Shown: positions 20,209 to 29,118 of the stretch, one piece after another | Layout: each line of letters starts with the position of its first letter | Position numbering within the stretch: position 1 is the first letter of the stretch | Source of the DNA: Hyphomicrobiales bacterium | GTDB lineage: Bacteria; Pseudomonadota; Alphaproteobacteria; Rhizobiales; JAJFHB01 | DNA: 64,000 nt | Direction of reading: 5' to 3' | Assembly: GCA_021775755.1 (NCBI GenBank) | Contig: JAJFHE010000050.1 | Location: 1-64,000 of the forward strand | The notes under the pieces: model-generated | The model's database searches: none | The model's input: only the letters and a program-made list of their open reading frames with translations | Told to the model about the DNA's origin: nothing | Program-made: the position numbers and the translations under genes

Positions 20209-21330
20209 ATGCAGGGGCTGGCGGCACAGGCACGGTTTGCGTTTCTCAACATTTTTCAGTTGGGCGCGGCGGCAAGCTTTCTCTACGGCGGTGCCGCGTT
20301 GTGGATAGCGCCCGGCCTCATTCTGACTTTCCTGCTGTTCGATGAGATGTTCACCGACAGATCGGTCCCTGAGGTTGCGCACCCGTGGTTCCTGAATGCA
20401 TTGCTGTTTGCAACTCTGCCGTGTCTTGCGGTGCTGGCGGTGAGTTTTCTCTACTATTTCGGCGGGACTGACCCGCTCGGCCTTGAGACGGCGGCTCGTC
20501 AACTGTTCGGCAGGGACCTCGCGCAGGCGCGTCTCGAGGCCGGGGCACTGGAGTTGCTCTTCGCAGGCCTGGCGGTGGCCGTGTTCTTTGGCGCTGCGGG
20601 GATCAATGTGGCGCATGAACTGGTGCACCGCACAGACAAGCCCGTAGACCGGACACTTGGGCGCTGGCTGCTGGCGTTCTGCTTCGACACGACGTTCGCC
20701 ATTGAACACGTTTACGGTCACCACCGGAATGTCGGGACGCCTCAGGACCCGGCAACGGCGCGGCGTGGGGAAACTGTTCTCGGCTTTGCCCCGCGCTCAG
20801 CTGTTGGCGGTTTCATCAATGCATTCAATATTGAATCCATGCGGCTGAAACAAAAGGGAAAAGTCAGGTTTGGCTGGCGCAATATGGCGGTGCGGGGCCA
20901 GCTGATGACGGCTGCCTGCCTGCTTGCCTCCTATGGCCTTGCGGGATGGTCCGGCGTCGCGGTGTTTACGGTCCTGGGTCTGCATGGAAAAGCGTTTTTC
21001 GAGGGCGTCAACTACATCGAGCATTACGGGCTGGTCAGAGTGCCCGGACAGCCTGTCGAGGCGCGGCATTCGTGGGACTGTCACAACGCGTTCTCTTCAG
21101 CGTTTTTGTGCAATCTGACCCGTCATTCCGATCATCACATGAATGCCCGCAAGCCGTTCTGGCAGCAGAAGACGCACGATGGCGCACCAGTCATGCCGCA
21201 CGGTTATGCGACGATGCTGCTGATCGCCCTTGTGCCGCCGCTGTGGCGGCGGATGACAGCGCCAATTCTGGCCGAGTGGGATCTGCATCGTGCGACGGAA
21301 GGCGAGTTGAGGGCCCTCAGGCGGGCATAA
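20209..21330 (+). CDS. alkB: AlkB-type membrane di-iron monooxygenase (alkane 1-monooxygenase family)
   Basis: 373 residues, slightly shorter than alkane hydroxylases (about 400). All metal-binding histidine boxes are visible: HELVHR (His136, His140), EHVYGHHRNVGTPQDPA (His167, His171, His172), NYIEHYG (His272) and RHSDHHMN (His306, His309, His310). The N-terminal half has about six membrane helices. The family uses a rubredoxin partner and O2 to hydroxylate terminal methyl groups; no rubredoxin gene is in the window. The EHxxGHHxxVxTPxDPA and NYIEHYGL boxes favour AlkB over fatty-acid desaturases, although relatives such as XylM and UndB-like enzymes share the fold. Four nt after the transporter. 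Confidence 0.87.
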   Translation: MQGLAAQARFAFLNIFQLGAAASFLYGGAALWIAPGLILTFLLFDEMFTDRSVPEVAHPWFLNALLFATLPCLAVLAVSFLYYFGGTDPLGLETAARQLFGRDLAQARLEAGALELLFAGLAVAVFFGAAGINVAHELVHRTDKPVDRTLGRWLLAFCFDTTFAIEHVYGHHRNVGTPQDPATARRGETVLGFAPRSAVGGFINAFNIESMRLKQKGKVRFGWRNMAVRGQLMTAACLLASYGLAGWSGVAVFTVLGLHGKAFFEGVNYIEHYGLVRVPGQPVEARHSWDCHNAFSSAFLCNLTRHSDHHMNARKPFWQQKTHDGAPVMPHGYATMLLIALVPPLWRRMTAPILAEWDLHRATEGELRALRRA

Positions 21331-21569
21331 TTCGCGCCAGAGGTGTCGAAACGGGTCGTGCGCGTAAAGGGTGTGGATTGGATGCATTAATGCAACCATT
21401 CTGTAACCTTTCTGCAACGCTCCGAAAAAATCGATAGGTGGCCACTTGTACTATTCTTGACGAGTCATAAGGCGCGCCGTCACTGTGCACATAAGGAATT
21501 TGCGTCAAATCTGTGGCCGCCGGAACCGATAGAGATCGCTGGCGTTGCACAAAGAGGCGGGAGACAAAA
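21331..21569. other. Intergenic region upstream of the outer-membrane protein
   Basis: 239 nt without a credible gene. The AT-richer part around 21400-21475 (CTGTAACCTTTCTGCAACG, then TTCTTGACGAGTCATAAGG) is the likely promoter and leader of the outer-membrane protein gene; TTGACG near 21457 could be a -35 element. No operator was recognised. Confidence 0.4.
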
Positions 21570-22253
21570 ATGCGAAATTTGTCAATAGCACTTCTGGCAG
21601 CCGGCATGAGCCTTGTCACGGCGCCTGCGTTTGCATTTATGGACAACATCAACCTTGAGCATTTTTATATCGAGGGTAAGGCTGGCATTCCGCTGACGCC
21701 GCATCCTGAAATTACGCTCAAGGGACCTGGAGTTTTCGGCCCTCCGATAAACAGTGAATACCGTCCCGATGAGGGCCTCGCGGTCGGTGGCGCCATCGGC
21801 GCATATTTCATGCCGAACTGGCGCGGGGAAATCGAGTTCTCGTGGACAAACGGTGAAGATGGAGATTTGGACTTCGGTGTGGGCGCATCACTGCCTCACA
21901 GCGGCGAAGTCGATGTCTATACGACGATGCTTAACGTCTACCGCGAATTTGACCTGAACGAATGGTTCCGGCCGTTTTTCGGGGGCGGTGCCGGTTTTTC
22001 TATCATCGATATCGACGATATCGGTGCCGTGGGCGGTGCGTTTACAACTGACGACAAGGAAGCGGTGTTTGTTGCCGCGGCGCACATTGGTGCCGATTTT
22101 CCGATCAACGAAATGTTTGTTCTGTCGGCACGCTATACAGCGGGCTATCAAAGCGGCGCGGAATTCGACACAACCGCCGTGGGCGTGACAAGCGTTAAAG
22201 ACGAGCAGTTGTTCCAGTTCATCAGCTTCGGACTGAGGATACATTTCAACTGA
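21570..22253 (+). CDS. Outer-membrane beta-barrel protein
   Basis: 227 residues from ATG 21570, which has GCGGGAG upstream. The signal peptide MRNLSIALLAAGMSLVTAPA ends near AFA (residue 23). The mature part alternates polar and hydrophobic residues with many Gly and aromatic positions and ends in FGLRIHFN, as in eight-stranded OmpA-like or Omp25-type barrels. It may let hydrophobic compounds pass the outer membrane, as AlkL/OmpW does next to alkB in other bacteria, but the sequence is not a clear OmpW. The surrounding genes are lipid-related. Own promoter region and terminator suggest a separate transcript. Confidence 0.75.
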   Translation: MRNLSIALLAAGMSLVTAPAFAFMDNINLEHFYIEGKAGIPLTPHPEITLKGPGVFGPPINSEYRPDEGLAVGGAIGAYFMPNWRGEIEFSWTNGEDGDLDFGVGASLPHSGEVDVYTTMLNVYREFDLNEWFRPFFGGGAGFSIIDIDDIGAVGGAFTTDDKEAVFVAAAHIGADFPINEMFVLSARYTAGYQSGAEFDTTAVGVTSVKDEQLFQFISFGLRIHFN

Positions 22254-22278
22254 CTGCGGATCGCAGGGGAGCTAGGGG

Positions 22279-22317
22279 TCGGCCCGTCGCGTATGTCGTG
22301 ACGGGCCGAATTTTTTT
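22279..22317 (+). terminator. Rho-independent terminator after the outer-membrane protein
   Basis: Ten-bp stem TCGGCCCGTC (22279-22288) and GACGGGCCGA (22300-22309), 11-nt loop, followed by a run of seven T. It lies 25 nt after the stop and directly before the FAAL-carrier-reductase gene, which would therefore depend on its own start signal or read-through. Confidence 0.9.
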
Positions 22318-22329
22318 GGCGCGCAACAT

Positions 22330-25300
22330 ATGAATAGCCTGATCGACTGTCTCGCACGGTGTGCCGAGCAGCAGCCTGACGCGCCGCTGTTTGCCTTTTA
22401 CGATGGCCGGGGCAGGATCACGGACAGCTATTCTTGCGCGGATTTCCATCGCCGCACCAACCACCTTGCTCGATTTCTGACAGACGAAACAGGCGTCAAG
22501 CCCGGAAATCCCGTCGTTCTTGTTTATGCGCCAGGGTTGGAATTTGCCGCCGCGTTTTTCGCCTGTGCCAAGATTGGCGCCATACCGGTTCCGGCCCCTC
22601 CGCCGTCATTCACCAGTTCGCGGGTCGAGCTCAATCGGCTGGCACATGTGGTTCACGATTCAGGCAGCCGTGTCATCGCAAGCGATGGCGTTACGGCGCG
22701 TCAGCTTGCCAAACTTATCGTGGAGGCGTCTGACGACAGTGTGACGTCTTTGTTGGAGCACACCTGGGTTGAAACGGATGCCCAGAGAGACTTCCTCGAC
22801 GATTTTTCTCCGGCGTCCTCCGACGTGCTTTTCCTGCAATACACTTCCGGTTCCACCGCGGATCCGAAGGGCGTTGTCATCAGTCACCGCAATGTCATCC
22901 ACAATTGCAGCCTGCTGGTTCAGCATGACGACCCTGTCGGTGTGTCCTGGCTGCCGCACTATCACGATATGGGGCTCATCGGGTTCTATCTGTTTGCGCC
23001 AGTGACCGGCGGTACGGCGCACTGTTTCTCGCCGATCGATTTTCTGAGGCGGCCAAGGCTGTGGTTCGATCTGATAACGCGGCACCGCGGAACGATCACG
23101 TCCGCTCCGAATTTTGCATATGATCACTGTCTGCAGCCGGGGCGGGTCTCCGATGAGGCTATTGCCGAGTTCGACCTCTCGTCGATGCAGGTCATGATGA
23201 ACGGCGCTGAACCGGTGCGCGCGGCAACGGTTGACGGGTTTTTCAAACGGTACTCGAAAGTCGGTTTGCGCCGCGAGGCGCTCGTGTGCGGCTACGGGCT
23301 TGCGGAACACACGCTTGGTGTCACAACGGGCGGCACAGGATCGATCGAGGTCAGCCGCGAAGCGCTGGAAACGGGACACACACTCGTTCCAGCCAGCCAA
23401 AACGGTTCGGGAAACCGCACAACGCGGCTTATGAGCTGCGGCAGGCCGCGACCCGATGTTGATATCGCGATTGTCGATAACGTAACGCATACGCAAAGTG
23501 CCGAAGGCGAGATTGGCGAAATCTGGGTCGACAGCCCGTCCAAGGCGAACGGCTACTGGTGCCGGGAAGATGAGAGTGCCGGGATTTTCGAAGCACTGTC
23601 CCCGGACCCGGCGAACGGAAAACGCTATCTGCGCACCGGCGACATGGGTGCGTTGCTGAATGGCGAGCTCTATGTGTGCGGGCGCCTGAAGGACATGATT
23701 ATCGTGCGCGGCCAAAACGTCTATCCAAGCGACGTGGAGGCAGCCATTGAAGCCGCGCACGAAACGGTTGCGGCAGGCACGACGGCGGTGTTTGCCGAGC
23801 ACGGACTGAACGGATCGGGACAACCGGATGAGCGGTTTGTGGTGCTGATTGAACGGCCCCGCCAGGGGGCGGCACCAGAGCCCCGCCATGTCGCGCATAG
23901 CGTTCGGCTTGAATTTGCCTGTCCGCCCCATGCCGTTGCCATCGTGCCGCGCGGAACAATCCCGCGAACCTCTTCGGGCAAGATTGCACGCACGGCCTGC
24001 GCGGAACTGTGGCGCCGCGGCGAACTCGATGTGATCAGCAGGTACGACGTACTCGACCGCATCGCGTCGCAAACCGTAACGGCCAGCAGCGTTATGGAAC
24101 TGCTGGACGGGCAGGGGGAAGCGGCATCCGACACGCCGCTGGAAGCGCTCGGCCTCGACTCCATCGAACTGGTCAATCTTAGTCTTTACCTCGAAGAGCG
24201 CCTGAAACGGTCGGGCGCACCGGGAATGGCGGCGCTTGAACGCCTGCAGGACCTGCGTGTTCTGCAGTCGCTGACGTTTGGTGGTTTGCGCGACATCGTT
24301 GCAGCGCTTGAGGCGCCGGGCTCGGCCGGTAACACGGCAGTGCGGCTTGCCGACAAGGCGCTGCGCGATGTGCAGGGCGGTGAGCGCGAGTTCATGCGGC
24401 GTGACGCGGTTCTTGCAGATGATATTCGCCCTTCGGACCAGCCGGGTGAACGGTTGCAGGATTGCCTGTTCCTGACGGGTGCGACCGGGTTTCTGGGTCG
24501 CTACCTACTGGCCGAGCTTTTAACGCAAACCGACAGTCGCATCGCCGTGCTCGTGCGCGGGAAGGATCAGGTAGCGGCGGATGCTCGGTTGCGGGCGGTG
24601 CTGGTGGATGCCGACCTGTGGCAGGGAGAGGTGGCGGAAGCCTATCCGGTTCGTGTTGAGGTCCTCGCCGGGGACCTCACGCTTAAGCGCTTCGGCCTGA
24701 ACGACGCGCATTGGCGGATGCTTTGTGACCGGGTTGAAGCGATCTATCACTGCGGCGCCGATGTCGACTATGTGAAAACCTACGGTGGCCTGCGGGAGGC
24801 GAATGTCGTGGCAACGGAGCAGACCATCCGGCTCGCCTGCACCGGTCCGTGCAAGACGCTGCACCACATTTCAACGACCTTCATTTTCGGCTGGTCGGTT
24901 TTTGCGTTGCTGCGCGAAACCACATCGAATGCCCGCATGAAAGACCTCGATTTCGGCTATGCCCAAACGAAGTGGGTGTCGGAGCAACTTGTCCTCAAAG
25001 CCCGCGAGCGCGGTCTGGATGCAAGAATATACAGGCCTTCTCTGGTCACTGCCTCGGCGCAGGGTCATTACTCGCGTCACGATATTACCGCCCGTGTGCT
25101 CGGCTACATGATCCGCCACGGCGTTGCCGTGGACACGCCAAATCAGGTGAGCTTTCTGCCCGTCGACCATACGGCCTGCAACCTGGTTGCGATTTCCAGA
25201 ACCGAACCTGAATCCGAGCCGACATATCATGTCACCGCCGGAGAATATTACGGGCTGGTGGACGTGTGCGAAATCCTGTCACGCGACTTCGGGTTTGAGT

Positions 25301-25611
25301 TCGAATTTACCGACATTGACGGGTTCATCGCGCATGCCAACGCGCACTGCGATGCCGGCGATGACCTCTATCCGCTGGTGCCGTTCCTGAACCGCAATGG
25401 CAGCCGCATCCACCGCATGCGCAACAAGCGCTACGACAACAGAAACTATCGGGCCGCGACCCGCGACGCGGACGGGGCATCGGTGGAACCGGAACTTGCA
25501 GACATCATGCGCTGGATCGTTGAGTTTCTCAGGTCGGAAGGTCTTGTCAACGATGGCATCGGGAGACCTGGCAAGCATTCCGCTACGGACAACGCGGCGG
25601 TTACTCTCTAA
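22330..25611 (+). CDS. FAAL - carrier protein - thioester reductase trimodular enzyme
   Basis: 1093 residues. Residues 1-580: acyl-adenylate ligase with P-loop YTSGSTADPKG (171-181), of the fatty acyl-AMP ligase type (SVLPHYHDMGLIG region written as WLPHYHDMGLIG). Residues 590-670: acyl-carrier domain with phosphopantetheine serine Ser611 in GLDSIELV. Residues 710-1050: NAD(P)H-dependent thioester reductase with GATGFLG (717-723) and catalytic Tyr877/Lys881 (YAQTK). The likely reaction is activation of a fatty acid, loading on its own carrier domain, and reductive release as aldehyde or alcohol, similar in logic to carboxylic acid reductases. It needs a phosphopantetheinyl transferase encoded elsewhere. 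It is downstream of the AlkB-type oxygenase, which suggests a joint pathway. Cytoplasmic. Confidence 0.88.
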   Translation: MNSLIDCLARCAEQQPDAPLFAFYDGRGRITDSYSCADFHRRTNHLARFLTDETGVKPGNPVVLVYAPGLEFAAAFFACAKIGAIPVPAPPPSFTSSRVELNRLAHVVHDSGSRVIASDGVTARQLAKLIVEASDDSVTSLLEHTWVETDAQRDFLDDFSPASSDVLFLQYTSGSTADPKGVVISHRNVIHNCSLLVQHDDPVGVSWLPHYHDMGLIGFYLFAPVTGGTAHCFSPIDFLRRPRLWFDLITRHRGTITSAPNFAYDHCLQPGRVSDEAIAEFDLSSMQVMMNGAEPVRAATVDGFFKRYSKVGLRREALVCGYGLAEHTLGVTTGGTGSIEVSREALETGHTLVPASQNGSGNRTTRLMSCGRPRPDVDIAIVDNVTHTQSAEGEIGEIWVDSPSKANGYWCREDESAGIFEALSPDPANGKRYLRTGDMGALLNGELYVCGRLKDMIIVRGQNVYPSDVEAAIEAAHETVAAGTTAVFAEHGLNGSGQPDERFVVLIERPRQGAAPEPRHVAHSVRLEFACPPHAVAIVPRGTIPRTSSGKIARTACAELWRRGELDVISRYDVLDRIASQTVTASSVMELLDGQGEAASDTPLEALGLDSIELVNLSLYLEERLKRSGAPGMAALERLQDLRVLQSLTFGGLRDIVAALEAPGSAGNTAVRLADKALRDVQGGEREFMRRDAVLADDIRPSDQPGERLQDCLFLTGATGFLGRYLLAELLTQTDSRIAVLVRGKDQVAADARLRAVLVDADLWQGEVAEAYPVRVEVLAGDLTLKRFGLNDAHWRMLCDRVEAIYHCGADVDYVKTYGGLREANVVATEQTIRLACTGPCKTLHHISTTFIFGWSVFALLRETTSNARMKDLDFGYAQTKWVSEQLVLKARERGLDARIYRPSLVTASAQGHYSRHDITARVLGYMIRHGVAVDTPNQVSFLPVDHTACNLVAISRTEPESEPTYHVTAGEYYGLVDVCEILSRDFGFEFEFTDIDGFIAHANAHCDAGDDLYPLVPFLNRNGSRIHRMRNKRYDNRNYRAATRDADGASVEPELADIMRWIVEFLRSEGLVNDGIGRPGKHSATDNAAVTL

Positions 25612-25662
25612 CCCTTAAGGAACGCGTTGCTCTGGTGAGGGGGCGCCGTTATTGTCGCGCTC

Positions 25663-26043
25663 ATGACGACTTTGCTTTGGGTTGCGCTGGGAGGCGCGGT
25701 TGGCGCTTCGGCGCGCTATCTTGTCGGCGTGCAGGCCGTGCGCATCATGGGCCACGGTTTTCCGTGGGGTACGCTCACCGTCAATATCGCCGGGTCTTTG
25801 TTCATGGGCATCCTGATTGAGTTGATGGCTCTGAAGCTCAACGTATCCCAGGATTTTCGGGCGTTTCTGACCGTCGGCATCCTCGGAGGGTTCACGACGT
25901 TTTCGGCGTTTTCGCTGGATGTCGCGGTTCTCGTGGAGCGCAAGGATATTGCCCTTGCCGCTGTTTACATCGCCGCCTCGGTCGGACTTTCCATCGCGGC
26001 CTTCTTCGTCGGGCTTCTGGGGACACGGTCGGTTCTCGCATGA
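25663..26043 (+). CDS. crcB: Fluoride channel CrcB/Fluc
   Basis: 126 residues with four membrane helices, the usual size. The signature GGFTTFSAFSLD and the N-terminal GGAVGASARYLVG are typical of Fluc, a dimeric channel that expels fluoride from the cytoplasm. No fluoride riboswitch fits into the 51-nt upstream gap. It overlaps the RluC gene by 4 nt (ATGA), starting a chain of overlapping housekeeping genes. Confidence 0.95.
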   Translation: MTTLLWVALGGAVGASARYLVGVQAVRIMGHGFPWGTLTVNIAGSLFMGILIELMALKLNVSQDFRAFLTVGILGGFTTFSAFSLDVAVLVERKDIALAAVYIAASVGLSIAAFFVGLLGTRSVLA

Positions 26044-27041
26044 GCGATGTTCACAACGTGGAAGTCGCCGCCGGTGACGACGGCATGCGGCTCGACCGCT
26101 GGTTCAAGTCGCATTATCCGGGGCTTGGCTTCGGCGCCTTGCAGAAGCTACTGCGTTCGGGACAGGTGCGTCTGGACGGCGCGCGCGTCAAGGCTGGAAC
26201 GCGTGTTTACGAAGGGCAGTCGGTCAGAGTGCCGCCGGGTGCCACACGGGCGCCGGCACAAAAAACACAGCGTACGATGGTGCCGGCGGGCGACGTCGAA
26301 GAAGTGCGCGCCATGGTTCTTCACATGGACAATGCGGTGATCGTTCTCAACAAGCCCGCGGGCCTGGCGGTGCAAGGGGGGAGCAAGACCGAACGCCATC
26401 TCGACGGACTTCTGGATGCCTTGACCTATCGTGCGCCTGAGAGGCCGCGCCTTGTGCACAGGCTCGACCGCGATACGAGCGGTGTACTCGTTCTGGCGCG
26501 ATCGCGTGCCGCCGCCACCGCCCTGACCGGCGCCTTCAAACGGCGGGCGACCGAGAAGATTTACTGGGCGCTGGTGCACGGCGTGCCGCGGCCGGCTGAA
26601 GGCTCGATCGATCTCGCACTGATCAAGGCCGGCAAGGCCGGCGATCAGCGCATGGCCGTGTGCGACAAGCAGCGTGAAGGGGCGATGTCCGCGCGTACAT
26701 GGTTCCACACACTCGATCATGCGGCGCGCAAATATGCCTGGCTCGCCCTGTCGCCGCTGACCGGGCGGACGCATCAACTGCGTGTGCACTGTACGGCAAT
26801 CGGGCATCCGGTCGTCGGCGACGGCAAATATACTGACCACAACATCGAGCATGACGAAGCGCTTGCAAGGCAGTTGCATCTGCATGCGCGCGCGATTTCA
26901 ATCGACCACCCGGACGGCGGGCGCCTTGAAGTGACGGCTCCACTGCCGCCGCATATGGAAGAAACATGGGGGTTGCTTGGATTTCAGGAGAATACTGAGG
27001 CTGCCCGAGATCCGTTCATCTTCAGAGTGTTCGATGAGTAA
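26040..27041 (+). CDS. rluC: RluC-family 23S rRNA pseudouridine synthase
   Basis: 333 residues. An N-terminal S4 RNA-binding region (MRLDRWFKSHYPGLGFGALQ) is followed by the catalytic domain with RLVHRLDRDTSGVLVLARS, whose Asp is the nucleophile, and the C-terminal GRTHQLRVHCTAIGHPVVGD. It makes pseudouridines in 23S rRNA; exact sites are inferred from RluC relatives. ATGA overlap with crcB and 8-nt overlap with the HAD gene. Confidence 0.92.
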   Translation: MSDVHNVEVAAGDDGMRLDRWFKSHYPGLGFGALQKLLRSGQVRLDGARVKAGTRVYEGQSVRVPPGATRAPAQKTQRTMVPAGDVEEVRAMVLHMDNAVIVLNKPAGLAVQGGSKTERHLDGLLDALTYRAPERPRLVHRLDRDTSGVLVLARSRAAATALTGAFKRRATEKIYWALVHGVPRPAEGSIDLALIKAGKAGDQRMAVCDKQREGAMSARTWFHTLDHAARKYAWLALSPLTGRTHQLRVHCTAIGHPVVGDGKYTDHNIEHDEALARQLHLHARAISIDHPDGGRLEVTAPLPPHMEETWGLLGFQENTEAARDPFIFRVFDE

Positions 27042-27744
27042 TCATAGACTCATCATCTTCGATTGCGACGGCACAATCGTCGACAGTCAGCACATGATCG
27101 TGTCGTCAATGGCGGAAGCCTTCGCGTCATGCGGGTTGAAGCCGCCCGCGGCCGAGGCAACGCGCGGTATTATCGGGCTGTCCATGATGGAGGCGGTGAG
27201 CGAACTGCACCCCGGCGCCGATACCGCTCTTGTGGAGCGCATCGTGCTTTCGTACCGCGAGGCCTTCCTCGACCGTGTGGGTAGCATTGAGGAGCCGCTG
27301 TTCGATGGTGCCGACGATGCCATCCGCGCGCTTGCGGCGCACCCCGATACGGTGCTTGGAATCGCAACGGGGAAATCGCAGCGCGGCGTACAGCGGCTGT
27401 TTGAGCGCACCGGGCTCGGACCGTGCTTCATAACCATTCAGACCGCCGACGACGCGCCGTCCAAGCCGCATCCCGCCATGATAGAACGCGCCATGGCGGA
27501 TGCGGGAACGGTGCCGGATGCGACGATGATGATCGGCGATACGAGCTTCGACATGGAGATGGCGCGCAACGCAGGCGCGCACGGGCTCGGCGTCTCGTGG
27601 GGCTATCATCCAGAGGATATTTTGGCGACATCAGGAGCGCATCGTGTGATTCACGATTTTGATCAGCTGCAGCTTTATGTGCACTCCCTTTGGGCCGATG
27701 GCGGCCGGGAGGCGGATAGGCGCAAGGGAACCGGTGACGGATGA
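27034..27744 (+). CDS. HAD-superfamily hydrolase (phosphoglycolate-phosphatase-like)
   Basis: 236 residues from ATG 27034, inside the end of the RluC gene. HAD motif I is FDCDGTIVD with two Asp, the KPHPAMI Lys is motif III and MIGDTSFDMEMARNAG is motif IV; a helical cap lies between motifs I and II. It is a cytoplasmic phosphatase of Gph type; the substrate is unknown. It is part of the overlapping crcB-rluC-HAD-ATP12 string typical of alphaproteobacteria. It overlaps the next gene by 4 nt. Confidence 0.9.
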   Translation: MSNHRLIIFDCDGTIVDSQHMIVSSMAEAFASCGLKPPAAEATRGIIGLSMMEAVSELHPGADTALVERIVLSYREAFLDRVGSIEEPLFDGADDAIRALAAHPDTVLGIATGKSQRGVQRLFERTGLGPCFITIQTADDAPSKPHPAMIERAMADAGTVPDATMMIGDTSFDMEMARNAGAHGLGVSWGYHPEDILATSGAHRVIHDFDQLQLYVHSLWADGGREADRRKGTGDG

Positions 27745-28490
27745 GCGAGGGCGCGCCAGAGGCGAAACGGAAAGCGCAGCCGCCTGCCGGCACGCGGCGG
27801 TTTTACGAAACTGCCGAAGTTGCGGGAAGCGCGCCGGCATTCGCCATTCATCTGGACGGGCGACCCGTGAAGACGCCACAGAAGAACGCCTTCGCACTGC
27901 CGGTGCGGGTGCTCGCCGAACTGACGGCCGCGGAGTGGTCGGCACAGGGTGAGACGGTTATTCCCGCCAACATGCCGCTGACGCGGCTGTTGAACAGTGC
28001 CATCGACACGGTGCGTAGCGCGGGCGATCACATTCGTGGCGAAATCGTCTCCTACGCGGCAAGCGATCTCCTGTGTTATCGCGCGGAGGGGCCCGATGGG
28101 CTTGTCGGGCGCCAAAACCAGTACTGGGACCCGCCGCTCACCTGGGCAGCACGGGATCTCGGCGCCAAGTTCATCGTCACCGTCGGCATCATACATCAAG
28201 AGCAGCCGCAGGTTTCGCTGCAGGCGATATCGAGAGCCCTGGAAGAGCTTGATGATTTCACCCTGTCGGCGCTGCATCTGATTACCACCGTGACGGGTTC
28301 GGCGGTTCTCGGCCTTGCAATGGTGCAGGGCGAGCTTGACGGCGATGCTGCATGGGCCGCCGCACATGTGGACCCGGACTGGCAGATTGAGCTTTGGGGC
28401 CATGACGAGGAAGCCGAAGAAGCGCGCCGGCACCGGCGGCTCGATTTCGATGCGGCCTGTGCCGTCATGGATTGCATGAAGGGGCTTTAG
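27741..28490 (+). CDS. ATP12-family F1-ATPase assembly chaperone
   Basis: 249 residues. The family signature segments are present: RRFYETAEV near the N-terminus, LDGRPVKTPQKN, AEWSAQGETVIPANMPLTRL and the C-terminal HDEEAEEARRHRRLDFDAA. Mitochondrial Atp12 binds the F1 alpha subunit before ring assembly; alphaproteobacterial members are its relatives. ATGA overlap with the HAD gene, and DUF2000 follows 1 nt after. Confidence 0.92.
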   Translation: MSEGAPEAKRKAQPPAGTRRFYETAEVAGSAPAFAIHLDGRPVKTPQKNAFALPVRVLAELTAAEWSAQGETVIPANMPLTRLLNSAIDTVRSAGDHIRGEIVSYAASDLLCYRAEGPDGLVGRQNQYWDPPLTWAARDLGAKFIVTVGIIHQEQPQVSLQAISRALEELDDFTLSALHLITTVTGSAVLGLAMVQGELDGDAAWAAAHVDPDWQIELWGHDEEAEEARRHRRLDFDAACAVMDCMKGL

Positions 28491-28491
28491 A

Positions 28492-28899
28492 ATGTTCGAC
28501 ACGAAATTCTGCATCGCCGTACGCGATGATCTGGCGCAGTGGCAGAAGCTGAACGTCACCGCATTCCTTTGCGGAGGGCTCACCGGTGCCCACGGCGAGG
28601 TGGTCGGTGAGCCTTACCGGGACGGTTCGGGAGAGATCTACGCCCCGCTGGTACGCCAGCCGATCCTGATTTTCAAAGCCTCGCGCGAGGAACTGACACG
28701 CACTCTTGCGCGTGCGCTCAGCCGCAACGTGCGTGCTGCGATCTACACCGAAGAGTTGTTCGCGACGGGCAATGATGCCGACAACCGCGCCGAAGTCGTG
28801 GGTGTGCCCACGGACGAGCTGAACCTTGTAGGCCTCGGGCTGTTCGCCGAACGCAAGCCCATCGACAAGATCACCAAGGGTCTCAAACTTCACGACTAA
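28492..28899 (+). CDS. DUF2000 family protein
   Basis: 135 residues starting FDTKFCIAVRDDLAQWQKLN. It matches the pattern of DUF2000 proteins, which have a peptidyl-tRNA-hydrolase-2-like fold, with central QPILIFKASREEL and C-terminal VGLGLFAERKPIDKI. No enzymatic role is established. The start is directly after the ATP12 stop, so it is in the same operon. Confidence 0.75.
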   Translation: MFDTKFCIAVRDDLAQWQKLNVTAFLCGGLTGAHGEVVGEPYRDGSGEIYAPLVRQPILIFKASREELTRTLARALSRNVRAAIYTEELFATGNDADNRAEVVGVPTDELNLVGLGLFAERKPIDKITKGLKLHD

Positions 28900-29118
28900 T
28901 CGGTAGCATTTTGCCAGCAATTCAACTGAAGCGAACAACCGGATGTTGGCTATTGCCCAATGCTGCACTAGGTTTCACACGAACTGGAACGTTCGAGCGG
29001 GTTGGCCGAAAACCCGTGATACAGCCCTTCGGCCATGCAGACGCGTCTGCCTTTGGCGGGAGGAAGCTTTTGCGATTCCGTGGGCTTCTGACCCCGGTTC
29101 AGGCGGAGAACTGTCAAG
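28900..29118. other. Intergenic region upstream of the glycosyltransferase
   Basis: 219 nt. I see no hairpin with a T-run, no RNA gene and no convincing reading frame. It must contain the promoter of the glycosyltransferase gene. Confidence 0.4.

Noticed and set aside
21570-22253. Calling the barrel protein AlkL/OmpW
   Set aside because: Position beside alkB is suggestive, but the sequence lacks a convincing OmpW pattern, so a general barrel call is kept.
22660-24072. 470-codon minus-strand frame opposite the FAAL domain
   Set aside because: Antisense shadow caused by high GC codon use; Arg- and His-rich, without motifs.
25612-25662. Fluoride riboswitch before crcB
   Set aside because: The gap is only 51 nt and lacks the conserved riboswitch core.
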